In this document: positions 40,032 through 51,020 of the stretch, piece by piece
How positions within the stretch are numbered: the stretch's first letter is position 1
Layout of the letters: the number at the start of each line of letters is the position of its first letter
Source: Stentor coeruleus
Taxonomy: Eukaryota > Ciliophora > Heterotrichea > Heterotrichida > Stentoridae
NCBI GenBank assembly: GCA_001970955.1
Contig: MPUH01000430.1
Span: 1 to 54,954 of the forward strand
DNA length: 54,954 nucleotides
Direction of reading: 5' to 3'
Notes under the pieces: model-generated
Databases searched by the model: none
What the model was told of the DNA's origin: nothing
The model's input: the letters and a program-made list of their open reading frames with translations, nothing else
Translations under genes and position numbers: made by a program

Positions 40032-40742
40032 ATGAAAAAGATACCCAGATTTAGAGTAGAAAAAAGAAAGCAATTACCTTTAGATGTTCGAAAATCTCCA
40101 AAGCCATTACGCTACAGATTAATCCGTACATGCCCACCCCCTGCACCTTCAAAAATACTTCAAGAAATCGCTAATCTCCCAAAAATAAACTATTCAAAAG
40201 AAACACAATCCTTGAGTGATAAAATCTCAGAAGAGTGCGAAACCTTTCTAAAACTTACACAAAATCTGCAAAACCATTTACAAAACCCATCAATAAAATC
40301 TTTAAGCCAAGAATCATCTTACTCATCATCACAAGATATATCATATTCTGCACCAACTTCAATCAAACAACTAAATTCTGAAATTGAGAAATGCAAAAAA
40401 GATATAGAACTAGAGACAAACATCCAAAAAAAACTACAAAAAAAACTCAAAAAAGTTGAATCTATTCAGAAATCTCTCAAAGAGGAACTTACTCTAGAAG
40501 ATCTTCGTAAAAACCATATAACCCAAAGAATAGAAGTAACACTTCCATATGCATCACAACTTCAAAATCAATTGAATCTTACTCAAAAATCTTTATCAGA
40601 AACTTCTTATTATATAAAAAGCATATGTCTGAAATGTGAAACAGAAAAACTCCACTTGGATTCAGAGCTTAAAAAAATCACCCAACTGCAAAAATCTATA
40701 TCATTATTATTATCTCATAGGAAAAAGTTTGTGAATCATTAA
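40032..40742 (+). CDS. Coiled-coil hypothetical protein
   Basis: A 236-aa protein. The N-terminus is basic and Pro-rich (VRKSPKPLRYRLIRTCPPP), then a Ser-rich linker, then a coiled coil from about residue 115 to the end (KQLNSEIEKCKKDIELETNI, KKLQKKLKKVESIQKSLKEE). It contains no known domain. It converges on the next, minus-strand coiled-coil gene, with 136 nt between stops. It may be a small structural or ciliary protein. Confidence 0.75.
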   Translation: MKKIPRFRVEKRKQLPLDVRKSPKPLRYRLIRTCPPPAPSKILQEIANLPKINYSKETQSLSDKISEECETFLKLTQNLQNHLQNPSIKSLSQESSYSSSQDISYSAPTSIKQLNSEIEKCKKDIELETNIQKKLQKKLKKVESIQKSLKEELTLEDLRKNHITQRIEVTLPYASQLQNQLNLTQKSLSETSYYIKSICLKCETEKLHLDSELKKITQLQKSISLLLSHRKKFVNH

Positions 40743-40878
40743 TAATTTCTTAATATATTTTTCTTATTCTAAGCGTATTAAAATATACACAAATTACTAT
40801 AAAATGTACACTCTTATTACTCATAATTCATAAAAGCTATAAACTATAATTCAATACAAAATTACATGAATAAATAGA

Positions 40879-42249
40879 TTAGGTTTTAATAAAATCAAAT
40901 ATCGATTTTTTTATAGTTTGGATCAAGCTGCTTTTATTCTTGTCGTTAATCCACTTAAATGGTTGTGAGTTTTTCGACCTATCTGTAATACATTCAACTT
41001 CAGTCTTGGCTTTATTAGCAATATTATTTATTCGGTTAATAAACTCTTCTGAATTGCTCCCTTCTTTCAATTTCATACCCTCCTTATATTTCTCAGCTAG
41101 ATTCGTTAATTCAATTCTCATTGTTTGTATTAGATTTAGTAAATAAGCTACATGTTCTTTTAGATAACACATTTCTGTTGCTTGTTCTTTTAATTGATTA
41201 AGTTCTTTATACATTTCTGATTTTTGATTGTTTAGTTGTTTGATTTCTGTGGATTTTTCAAAGAGCTCATCTGCTTTGTGTAGGAGTTGTTTAGAAAGAT
41301 GGGAACATTCTTTTTTGATAGAGTAAAATTTGTCTAAGAGGTCAGATTTTTCCATTTCTTCAAGGGCGTGTTCGGAGATTTTTGTAGCGGATTTTTTAAG
41401 TAGGGTGTTGTAGTTATATTGAAGGCTGTCGAGTTGGTGGTGACGGAGCTGGCTGGTTAGGTCGAGGTTTTGGGTTTTTAAGGTTTTTATTTCATTAAGT
41501 AGCCTTGTCTTTTGAATATCACTACTTGACTTAAGAACTTCAATTTCTGACAAAGCCGACTCCAAATCTTTTTCCAAATTCTTCGAATAACATACTTCTT
41601 TATTATAAACTTCTTCAAAATACTTCGCATTTTTTCTTTCAATATCTAACTGTTTATAAAGAAACTCAGTATTTGTGCATTTACCACGGTCAACTGAAGA
41701 GTTTTGTATAAGATGAGACATGGTTGTCAATGATTTGTCTCCATGGATTTCATTTTCATTCTCAGGGCTTTTAGTATCGAGAATTTCAGTTTCAGGGGAA
41801 CTATTTTCACTTTCCAAACATAGTGGACTTGGGCAGGTTACTTTACTTAGAGAAGGGGTTTGACTTCTAGGCCCGATATCATTTTGTAGGCTTTTTATGT
41901 TGTTACTAAGTTTTTCGATGTCAATCTTAAGACTTTGCCTTTTCTTATCAGGTTCAAGATATTTTTCATCAATAATACTATTTGCACGCTCGATGCTATT
42001 AGCGAATTGTGGTTGTACTGAAATTCTTCTGATACCTAAAAACGCACTAGAAAATGCCTTGTTTGACGTAAAACATGGAGCATTATTCAAAGTGCTTTGT
42101 GGGGATTTAGGTATTGAAGGTTTGACTATAGGAACTTCGATTTCTTGACTGGTTCTGTTTGGGTTGATTTTACTTTTGATTGTCAGGAGTCTTTGAAAAG
42201 CGTTTGATTGGATTGTGGCTAGAAATTTTAAGTTAGGGTCGATTTCCAT
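40879..42249 (-). CDS. Coiled-coil protein, distant paralogue of the 20060-21271 gene
   Basis: A 456-aa protein. Residues about 1-170 are Ser/Pro-rich with isolated helices; about 190-370 are coiled coil (ERKNAKYFEEVYNKEVCYSK, LIKTL-type heptads, LLHKADELFEKSTEIKQLNN). The C-terminal block YLKEHVAYLLNLIQTMRIEL, followed by NIANKAKTE, resembles ELRQYITYLLDVITKLRIDM and SIAKNTKIR in the 20060-21271 gene; order and spacing agree, so the two are probably related. No known family. The 5' flank (42250-42600) is T/G-rich on plus, i.e. G-poor on the coding strand. Confidence 0.83.
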   Translation of the reverse strand: MEIDPNLKFLATIQSNAFQRLLTIKSKINPNRTSQEIEVPIVKPSIPKSPQSTLNNAPCFTSNKAFSSAFLGIRRISVQPQFANSIERANSIIDEKYLEPDKKRQSLKIDIEKLSNNIKSLQNDIGPRSQTPSLSKVTCPSPLCLESENSSPETEILDTKSPENENEIHGDKSLTTMSHLIQNSSVDRGKCTNTEFLYKQLDIERKNAKYFEEVYNKEVCYSKNLEKDLESALSEIEVLKSSSDIQKTRLLNEIKTLKTQNLDLTSQLRHHQLDSLQYNYNTLLKKSATKISEHALEEMEKSDLLDKFYSIKKECSHLSKQLLHKADELFEKSTEIKQLNNQKSEMYKELNQLKEQATEMCYLKEHVAYLLNLIQTMRIELTNLAEKYKEGMKLKEGSNSEEFINRINNIANKAKTEVECITDRSKNSQPFKWINDKNKSSLIQTIKKSIFDFIKT

Positions 42250-42639
42250 GATTTTTTAATATGATTATTTTAAACTTGGAAATTATATTTAGAGCTGTAA
42301 TTAAAATTTTAATAAACTATACATTTTGATAATATTTTAGATAGATAATGTTGATTTTTGGGCTTAGACAAATTTTAATGTTTTGATAGGGATAATGTGA
42401 AGATAATATTATTTGTTTTAGTTTAGTTGGTGATAGATTTTTTTGGATTGGGAAAAATTCTTTTATATATAGAATTTAGATTATGCAGGCATTGATTTAT
42501 AATTATAAATGATTGTTTGAAGTATTAAAATAAAATTCTTATAATTTGAACGAATTATTATGAGATTTTGTGTGGGAAATATTTTACATGAATGCTTTTC
42601 ATACAATTTATCTTCATTTTTAGAGTTTTTTATGATTTC

Positions 42640-42785
42640 AAGCAATTCTCAAAATCTCTATGCTTCATATTGTAATATATATTTTGCCAATGCTGTTTAA
42701 ATTTAAATATTATTAATTATGGGTGTTAGGGTGCTAAAATCTTAAAAAGGTAGCTGTGAGAATATAGAGTATAAAGCTTATATCA
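42640..42785 (-). ncRNA. Candidate telomerase RNA (template-like motif with 5' hairpin)
   Basis: On the minus strand 42733-42721 reads CACCCUAACACCC, i.e. 1.6 copies of the repeat CCCUAACA (8 + 5 nt), the form expected for a telomerase RNA template copying TGTTAGGG repeats. Heterotrich telomeres are, from memory, of the CCCTAACA type; this should be verified. Immediately 5' is a possible template-boundary hairpin, GCUA (42752-42749) with UAGC (42736-42733), as stem II lies next to the template in Tetrahymena. A possible closing stem pairs AUUCUCA (42764-42758) with UGAGAAU (42652-42646). The ends are arbitrary; no clear U-run terminator follows. By my estimate the 13-mer is unlikely by chance in AT-rich DNA (8 of 13 bases are G on plus). 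The short stems alone would not be significant. Confidence 0.35.
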
Positions 42786-42871
42786 ATTAAAATCTTATAC
42801 AATTGTCCATAATTAGATTATAACTAATATTCTGTTGTATGAATATCCTATCTATGTAAAATATAAACTTA

Positions 42872-42932
42872 ACCATCAGCATAAATCGCTTGTGGTAAAA
42901 TGGAGTTATACCCAGCTCCTCTTATCATTTTT
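42872..42932 (+). ncRNA. Possible small structured RNA (two hairpins and T run)
   Basis: Hairpin 1: ACCATCAGC (42872-42880), 7-nt loop, GCTTGTGGT (42888-42896), eight of nine positions paired. Hairpin 2: GGAGTT (42902-42907), loop ATACCC, AGCTCC (42914-42919), fully paired with one GU. TTTTT follows at 42928-42932, which could terminate RNA polymerase III. The GU pairs favour the plus strand as the transcribed one. Not recognised as tRNA, snRNA or SRP RNA. The 5' end is unknown. Confidence 0.3.
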
Positions 42933-43678
42933 AAAAATAATATAATTTTGTTTATGTATCAAAATACAAAATATATTATCAACTCTATATAGTAATAACT
43001 TTTCAACGTCTCACTCAGGACATTCCAATAGTTAATTTATTTAAAGTATTCAGTTTGAAAAATTATAATTTAACTTTATATATAATTTTAATTCCAATCT
43101 TGCCTTTTTATTTTATTTTTAATACAGGTACAAACTTATATAATTTCTAAAAGTTAGAAGTATTTCAAAACGATTTTTTTATTTTAAGTTGAAGAAATGA
43201 TAGAATTTTTACATTATTGAAGTTAGTATATGTCACAGGCATTTGCCTTTGCATTACAGGTTCTAATTATCAAATGGCCACAAGATTTCAGTCTTTAAGG
43301 ATTTTATCTTAAGTAAATCATGAATTTTTTCTAAACTAAATTTCCAATAATTTCTAAACATAACAGGAACATTTTTATTATTTTGCTTTGGATTTATCTT
43401 AAAAATCCAAATTATATTATTTGGTTTTATATTGTCTGGAATGACCTTAATCTTATTAAAAAAAAAAACATAAAACTTGTATTTGAATAATAAGCAATAT
43501 GATCATTGATTACAAATAAAAGATAAATAACTAGTGGAAAAATAAAAAATATTTTAGAGGTAAAATAAGTTAGACTCTTTTGGAACTACAAATGTTGTTA
43601 TGGTTATTGCATTTTATATTTAATTTGATATATTCATAAGTATATACTTATTATTTTAATTCAAATTAAGCTATTACT

Positions 43679-46600
43679 CTATTCAATTTTTATGTCAAAA
43701 TTTCCAACAAAAGTTCTCGATGTCGATATTTCAATTTCACGTGTATGAGTAACATTATCACATTCAACTTTTCTAGTAGATTTTCTAGTTTTTCTTATGT
43801 TTTCCACTATATTTAAAATAAAACTTTTAATATTTTTAGCATTGCTTAAAAAAGCGCAAATTGAAAGGATACTATGTAATAGCATGCATATAAACACACT
43901 TAAAATAATAACAGATTCTAATACTTCAAGTTTTTTAGTGCTTAGATCATAAAGAAACAATAATGATAAAGACATGATTTCTAATGTGCAAACCTCTCCA
44001 ATTATTGCAGATATCATTGCGTATTTATCTTTGTATGGTAAAAAAACAATTAAATACAAAAGCTCAAATGAAGAAAAGACTATATTTAAAACAATTTGTG
44101 TTCCTGGTGTGGAGTTTAGTGAAGTCTGTGAGAAAATGTATAATAATCTCCTTAGAAAATAAAAAGTGTAAAATTGGAAACCAAAAAAACCTTTTTCTTT
44201 TCTGAACTCTTTGAAATGACAACTGAATTTCCTTTTTACCTTAAATTCTCCTTCTTTTGGCTTATTGATCCAGACTATACAACAACCAATTAATATGGCT
44301 ATAGGGGATAATATTACCATAATCTAAATAATGTTTACAATGATTATAGATGCTAAACATACATTAAATATTCCCTCAAAATTCCATTCATATTTCTGAA
44401 TAATGATTACTGATTTAACTTGGACAAAAGACAAAATGCCTAAAGTCAGAAATGATTGAGTCCAAAACCTAATGAAATAGTTAAACTTAAAGTCTTTTAG
44501 TAACTTATGGCAATTTACACTTAAGTCTTTTGGTACAATTTTTTTGATTATATAAAGTAAAGAAATCAGTACTAATTGTAATAAAAACTGGAAGAATATG
44601 CTAAACCCGTTAATAACAATATAAGAAGTAGAGAGCCCATAATCTTTAGCTTTTTTATATGGCTCTGAATTATTGTTTATACTAAAAAGTACACTAAAAG
44701 GATTTGGCAAAAGGTTTATCCCTCCCATAGATATAAGAAAATTCTTGACTCTTTTAGTATAATGTATGCTTCCAAGAGGTAAAAATGATAAAACTTCTGC
44801 TGTGTTGAATAATATCCAGATACACGATGGACTACCCATAATACCTGTGGCAATAGCCGAACTCACAACTACTTTCATAACAACCTCTGTAGAATTTGCT
44901 ATATTCTTAACACCTTGAGAAACATTTATTATTCTACTAGTACTATAAAGCACTCCTTCAAACTCATACACATCCAAAAAACTCCCAAAAACGCTTCTAA
45001 CATTTTTTTTAGCAATTTTTACTATAATTTTCACATCATCAGGAATCACAGCATTTTTGTCTATACTAAAAACAAAAGCTAAATTATTTTCCTTAAACTC
45101 ATACGTAAAATCATATTCATCAGTAAAACTAATATTAAAATCTTTTTCTTCAAGATAGTCACTTAACCCTTCAGTAAACGCAATTTCCACATTATTATTT
45201 TCATCAATATTAATATTTGCAGTAAAAAATATTTTCACACACTCTTTTTCTCCACTATAACCCCATAAACATGTGCAATTAGTACCTTGTATTTGACTAT
45301 TATTAACACATGTTAAACAAGAAAAACTATTACAAGTAAGACACAGATTCTGACAATCAAAACAATTTCCCAAATACTCAAATTGCCCATTATTACATAT
45401 TTTAACACATTTGAAATCAGAATTCAAAGCATAATTTTCAATACATTCAAGACATGTGTTTTCATTATTACAAATGCTACATGAACTATCACAAGGTAAA
45501 CAATTATATCCAAGATTATAATCAGCATCATAATATCCATCTTTACATTGACATACTTGATTTGAATTTAGCATAGCATTTTCTGATTTACATGCTAAGC
45601 ATTTATCTGCTTCGATACATAAACTACAAGATTCATGGCAAGGTTCACATAAGTTTAAAAGGGATTTGTAGTAATAAATTTTACAGTCACAACCTGAGAT
45701 TAGAGATGGAAAAGCATTTGGATCAGAGCATGTTAGACATAGTGATGGAACTGAACAAGTATCGCAGTCATCATGACAATCGAGACAACCGTTATCTATA
45801 TTGAAGTCTAATGCATATTTACCATTTGGGCAATAGCATAATCCATTAACATCAATCAGTGCAGATGGGTCAGTGCATTCGATACAAGTGTTTGCATTGT
45901 TGCAAGATAAACATTGAGTCATACATGGTAAGCATCCATCTGAAATTGTTAAATCATAAGTATAAAGCCCAACCCCGCAATAGCACACTCCATTATCATC
46001 AGGATAAGCCCAACCCGTAATACAAAAACGACAATTATCAGCTCTATCTGTACATGTCGCACACTGAGCATTACAAACTTCACATCCTATTTCTTGAGTT
46101 AAATCTTTAGCATAATATCCATCATGGCAATAACAATTTCCATCGCTGACTGCCATAGCATCTAATGAATAACATGTTAAACAATTACTACCCGTGTTAA
46201 ACTTTTCACATGTTGCACATCCTAGATTACAATCAATACAGCCAGAAGATATCGTCAAATCATCTTCATAAGTCCCATCATTACATATACATTTTCCAGA
46301 AATGTCTACTGTTGCTTTTATTGCTGTACAGGTTAAACAAACTGATGATGAGCCATAACAAGTTAAACATTCTGAATCACATGACATGCAACCTGATATT
46401 AAAGTTAAATCACTAGCATATGTCCCATCTTTGCATATGCATTCACCTGAATCATTTGGGTATGCGTTAGTAGATATACATGAGGCACATGAAGTCCCGT
46501 TATCACATGTTTTACAATAACTCATACAACTCTGACAGTCTCCGCTAATATCTAAATACTCCCCATCTTTGCATGGAGTATAAGTACTTAAACTCCCATC

Positions 46601-47497
46601 ACTATTGATTTCCATAACAACTCCAGTGCTCACATCACAACTTGAAGCATAATCGCAATCAAAACATATACCACTTGAATTACAACCACCTGTACAACCT
46701 GAACAACTTGTACCATCTCCACTTGATGTACTTATAATACTGACAGAAATACAATAAGAATTTCCATTCCAAATAATACCTGGAGTACAAGAAGTTGGGC
46801 AAGTATTGACTAAACAGTTACCTGGAGTATATGTACTAATAGTAAAAACTGATGTGGAATATGATTCGTCTATGTAGATTAAATAATTCCAGAAAAGGGC
46901 TACTGGAGAAGTATCTGTATAGCCGATGTAGTGTGAAAAAGTCCCAGTTTCGCTATATGTTGATGTAAAAGTAAAGGTTATCTCTTTAACGTCGTTTATA
47001 TAGACATAAGCTGAAAGCTCATCAATCGATAATACAATAAACACCCAAACAGAAGCAGGAAAAGCACCTGCCTTAGCTAAAAGTGTCCCAGATGAGCATC
47101 CAGAAAATTTTACTTCAGCTTTCAAAATATCACTTAAAGATTGACGATAAATAAAAAGATAATGACTATTGTCGCTCTTTACCCTATAAGTCAAATAATC
47201 ATTGCCGCTATCTTCTATGCAAACCCACATACATATATAAAACTTTGATCCTAAACTTATGCCTAAAGACTGTTGAGAATTAGGTGGTAAAGTGATTCTC
47301 TGGCCATTGATTCCACTAAAATAAGCTCCTCTATCAGTTGAAATAATATCGTTTGTAGTTGTAGAAGTACTGTCACCATTAACAGCATCATTATTTGACA
47401 AAGAGTAGTCGTGAAAGACCTGACCAAAGTTATATCCAAATCTGTAGTCTACTATCTTTTTTGACATCACAGCGGTTATAAGCATAATAGCTATCAT
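43679..47497 (-). CDS. Large receptor-like protein: LamG-like, Cys-rich repeats, multi-TM
   Basis: Two exons (15-nt intron at 44324-44338) give about 1267 aa. A signal peptide (MIAIMLITAVMS) precedes a LamG/concanavalin-like domain (about 30-215, with FYICMWVCIEDSGNDY and VFIVLSIDELSAYVYIND). About ten Cys-rich furin/EGF-type repeats follow (about 225-735), each roughly CxxGxY...L...GCxxCxxxCxxC. A beta-type domain (about 745-870) then leads to a membrane region with about eight helices and a basic cytoplasmic tail. The C-terminal beta-plus-TM part is clearly homologous to the gene at 51499 (LPNPFSVLFSINNNSEPYKK versus FPNPFQYILDINNETKPYYQ). Large Cys-rich multi-TM surface proteins are a known expanded group in ciliates; the ligand is unknown. 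Unspliced, the frame stops at TAG within the fourth membrane segment. Confidence 0.88.
44324..44338 (-). other. 15-nt intron in the Cys-rich receptor gene
   Basis: Coding strand GTAAACATTATTTAG, phase 0, in-frame TAG if retained. Removal joins CLASIII to IMVILSPIAIL, giving an uninterrupted membrane helix. The neighbouring receptor has an intron close to the same place in its homologous region (52147-52161). A at position 10. Confidence 0.9.
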
Positions 47498-49134
47498 AAT
47501 ATTATAAACCTGTGGATGATATAATAAGCATTTATAGTAAAAATCTAAGTGTGACTAAATTTTCATAGCATAAGTTATGGAGATTGATAAGCATTTTCGG
47601 TTATGTGGAAACTATACAGAAGGGCTTTTGAAATTAGTTTATATGCTTAAATTAGGAGGAAGGTTTGAAAATTCTAAGTTAAAATTTTATCCATAATTTT
47701 ATATTATTTAGCTTAAAGATAATCAGATATAGTCAAAATATGCTAAGATATGGCCCTGCTTAGGATTAATAAGAAAAATGAAAATTTATATACGGAGGTA
47801 AGAATAAGATTATTTATGTGACTTAGATAGTGAAGTTCTGAGCTATAGGCTAGTTGTTTTGTTTATGAAAATGGAGGTTTAAACCTTAAACTTTTGTTAG
47901 AGATAACATGCATTTTTTTATATGCTTTAGTTTAGTACTTGAAATATTAAAGAAAGGGAGAGATATTGCCAATTATATGGACTTCCATAGGGAAACTAAC
48001 TTTTATTGGATGCTTATAGAATTGCAGTAAAAGTTTTAAAGTCGAAAGATAATTATAAATTTTATGCTTAGCTTAGTGCATAAGTTTTCTTAGTATGATT
48101 ATAATCTTAGTGTATAATAGTTTGCTTATCATTTGGTGATGAATTATTACTTATTTGAGTTTCAGAACTTGAGTTATATAAAGTATTATTTAAATATAAT
48201 TTTTATTTTCTACTATCTTTTATTTATTAGTAGTCTAACCTAGCTAATTAGAATAAAACAAAATCTAAAACATTATTTATGCTTTCAATTACTTTATTTA
48301 AAAAATTGTCTTAATAAAAGCTATTTCATAATTACTACAATAATATCTTGAGTTTTATGATACTTAATTACTAAGTATTATATTTATTTGATGATGATTT
48401 CAATTTTTTAAGTCATATAATAAAAACCCACGTCTGATTTTATTAACTTAATAAACATTGTTATAATTTGATAAAACATGAAATTTATGTTCTGGACTTC
48501 TCTGAATAATTATTGAAATTTGCTTATATCTTAAAATATTTCTTAGTAAATAAAGTGATAAATTTTCCTAGTAAGATTTATAGTTGTATGAGTATCATTA
48601 ATTAAAATAGCCTTCATTAATTTAAAGCTATCTCACTAAGGTTTTGTAGTTGGCTTCTAAGCAAGCAGAAAATAAAAGCCTGCTTTGAGTTGAGAATCCT
48701 TTCATTTTTTCCTTAAGTATCTGAAACTAAGGGGAAGCCCACCTAGGCATGGTGATGTTGATGATCAAGAAGCACTTCAGATAGCTTTGAAAAAACCTTT
48801 CCTGAAATCTTAAGTAATGAATTTTATTTTCAGAACTCAACTTGCACTTTTGAATAGGGGATGACTCTTAACTAACTGTTAGCGTTCAGATTGAGCAAGA
48901 AATCATAAATACAACTAAAATCTGTTGTGAAATCCAAATAATAAAACTAACTTTTTTATTGGTAATAAATATCTTGAAACAATATCTTTGTTATTATTCC
49001 ATTTTTTGCATTGGCCTTGTATATCAATCTTCAAGCAAAAAAATTGAAAAATTCTTCAGGATGATTAAGAATATATAATTTTTTAATCTAAATTTCTTAT
49101 TCTATCGCCAATATCATAATTATTTTGCTTAGTA
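47498..49134. other. 1.6-kb gene-poor region with one GC-richer island
   Basis: Mostly AT-rich without ORFs. The left part (47498-47900) is T/G-rich on plus, upstream of the minus-strand receptor. 48640-48900 has clearly higher GC content and holds broken coding-like sequence (see the entry at 48650). Confidence 0.6.
48650..48813 (+). pseudogene. Broken coding-like island, weakly like a hAT transposase fragment
   Basis: One frame from 48650 reads LASKQAENKSLL, then TGA, then VENPF; about 48692 a second frame opens (ESFHFFLKYLKLRGSPPRH ... ALQIALKKPFLKS) and ends at TAA 48811-48813. Taken together with a shift, the order VEN-x-F-x-x-F-L-K-Y-L-x-x-x-x-x-P-x-R recalls the N-terminal part of hAT-family transposases (VExxxFrxLlkxLNPrYxxPSR). 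The similarity is short and by eye only. GC is well above the surrounding DNA, suggesting a different origin. The minus strand also has a partly open frame (LSEVLLDHQHHHA), so even the strand is uncertain. Confidence 0.25.
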
Positions 49135-49917
49135 TTAAAATCTAAAATTTTCAATGCTTTCCGCATTTTTCTCCTCACTCTCAACAACTTTCCTTTTTTT
49201 CTTCAATTCTTTTTCACTTGGCTTCCTAGCTTTAACAACAAAATCTTCAACCACAAAAGGCTTGATAAAATTTGCATTTTGCGATAAAACAACAAAAATC
49301 ATACTTCCATTTCTAAAATGCGAAGTAACTTCTGTGACTATAACTTTTTTAAAATTGACAATCGAGTTTCCTTCAAAATTCAAAGTCCCTCTTGCAATCT
49401 TTTCACCATTTGTATTAATACTAAGAAGCTGAGGTGGGTTTTCAGATGTATATAGGCAAATTTTAAAGTTCAAATTTTCATTTAGCATAATTCGCTTTTT
49501 ATTTCCATCATTTATATGTAATTGAAATGAAAAAGCTCTTCCTTTAAATACAATTGATGGAAATTCAGAGATAAGTTCAAGTGAAAAAGGTGCTTCTGAT
49601 GGAACTTTTGATATGTAATCTAGAAGAAATTGCCTAGATTTCGTTTTATTTTCTTGGTTTGTTGTATTTGAAGTGTTTTCACTGATTTTTTCAATGATTG
49701 TGTGGAGATTACCTAGAAGTTGTTTCATCATTTGAGTCTGTTGCATGCTAATATAATAAAGATTTTGCATTAGTTGTTTATTGTTTATTGTGTTTGGGAG
49801 ATGATTTGGCTCATTTATTTGGCTTAATGTGAACCCAAGGGCACGACAATTGCAAAATCCTTCAGGAAGCATACACATGGGGTTAGAAATACACATATTT
49901 ACTGAAGTACTGACCAT
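49135..49917 (-). CDS. Hypothetical nuclear-type protein with beta-rich domain
   Basis: A 260-aa protein. The N-terminus has a Cys cluster (MCISNPMCMLPEGFCNCRAL), then a Met/Gln-rich helix (YISMQQTQMMKQLLGNLHTI). Residues about 110-235 form a beta-rich domain (FSLELISEFPSIVFKGRAFS, LNFKICLYTSENPPQLLSIN, VIVTEVTSHFRNGSMIFVVL, FIKPFVVEDFVVKARK). The tail contains KKKRKV, which has the form of a classical monopartite nuclear localisation signal. A nuclear regulator or DNA-binding protein with an Ig-like fold is possible, but I do not recognise the family. It sits alone between the two receptor genes. Confidence 0.75.
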   Translation of the reverse strand: MVSTSVNMCISNPMCMLPEGFCNCRALGFTLSQINEPNHLPNTINNKQLMQNLYYISMQQTQMMKQLLGNLHTIIEKISENTSNTTNQENKTKSRQFLLDYISKVPSEAPFSLELISEFPSIVFKGRAFSFQLHINDGNKKRIMLNENLNFKICLYTSENPPQLLSINTNGEKIARGTLNFEGNSIVNFKKVIVTEVTSHFRNGSMIFVVLSQNANFIKPFVVEDFVVKARKPSEKELKKKRKVVESEEKNAESIENFRF

Positions 49918-51020
49918 TTAACATAATATGGTATAATAATATTTGGTATAACAAAAAAAATGCTGGAACTTTTAGGAGAGTTTTTGGAAAATTGAAAGAT
50001 TGAGAGGTTGTTTATTTATTTAAGGATAAAAATTATTTAACTTCAATACCTTTAAGTACATCTCAACCGTGAAATCAGTACACCCAAATGATTTCATGCT
50101 TTTATTTATTCCTAAGGAAAAGCTAAGGAAATTATATCTTTCAAAAACCTTAGATGTCTTCATCTTCCATTTCTAAAATAATCTTTCATATATATTGAAA
50201 CTAGCTAAAGCATATAAATTAAATTATCATCTAGATCATTCGCTTGCAAAAAATTCAAAGAACCTAGCCTTTAAAATTTATAAACATATTTATTATGATT
50301 AATATAATATATTCACTACATTTCAGTATACAAAAACAATGATTTTTATTCTAAATTTTATTTCCTAAAAATTTTACTCTACCTTATTAATCTATTATCT
50401 TTATAGATTAAAATCCTAGAATAGTATCAGGAATTTTTTTATTCATAATTCTTACTTATATAAATCATAATTTTTTTTTCAATTTAATTATTATATAACC
50501 AAGATTAGGCTTTTTATATGTCCAACCTTGATAGAAATAAAAGAGATACAATTTATATTAAAAACTTATCCGACTTGTCTATTGATAAGGATAAAAATAT
50601 AATATTTCATAGGTAGAGCAAAGTTTTTTATTTAAATATGCTGAAATGATATTCTAACTTTAAAGACATAGCATAAATTTTGTTTACCTTTTCCTTAGGT
50701 CTTTAGCTGTTTTTAATATAAATTAGTTAATTAAAATATTCTTATCTTCTCAATCTTTCTAATACTGCATCTCTATTAAACAAAATACCCCTTTATTCTA
50801 ATTTTATATCTGTTCTTATCTTTATCTACAAGAGTATTAATAAAGCTAATTCCCTCAATTAGTTTAAACATTATTTACTATATATTTATAGGAGAGTTGA
50901 TGCTTGTACAATTCTTACTATAACATAGCTTGCCTTCATTATATATCAAAAACTTAGTTTCTGATTTAAATTTGATTTATTGATTCAATTTTTTGACTAG
51001 AAGTTTTCTTTAGAAGTTCA

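Larger units (their letters stand above)
42250..43678. other. Gene-poor region holding candidate structured RNAs
   Basis: No protein gene is seen in 1.4 kb. It contains a telomere-template-like 13-mer (plus 42721-42733), a double-hairpin element followed by a T run (42872-42932) and a short hairpin with stem AGGC/GCCT near 43236-43247. The first ~350 nt are T/G-rich on the plus strand. Confidence 0.6.

Noticed and set aside
42881..42887. tRNA anticodon-loop reading of the 7-nt loop in the hairpin at 42872-42896
   Set aside because: No acceptor, D or T arm can be drawn around it, and the base after the would-be anticodon is not a purine.
43679..44323. A separate small membrane-protein gene (43679-44320)
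   Set aside because: It is the second exon of the Cys-rich receptor gene; a 15-nt intron at 44324-44338 joins them through one membrane helix.
48751..48806. C/D-box snoRNA reading of the 48.7-kb island (TGATGA at 48759, CTGA at 48802)
   Set aside because: The box spacing is short and no terminal stem pairs outside the boxes; the block reads better as broken coding sequence.
50518..50616. 32-codon plus ORF starting MSNLDRNKRDTIYI
   Set aside because: Too short, no intron that would extend it, no supporting context.
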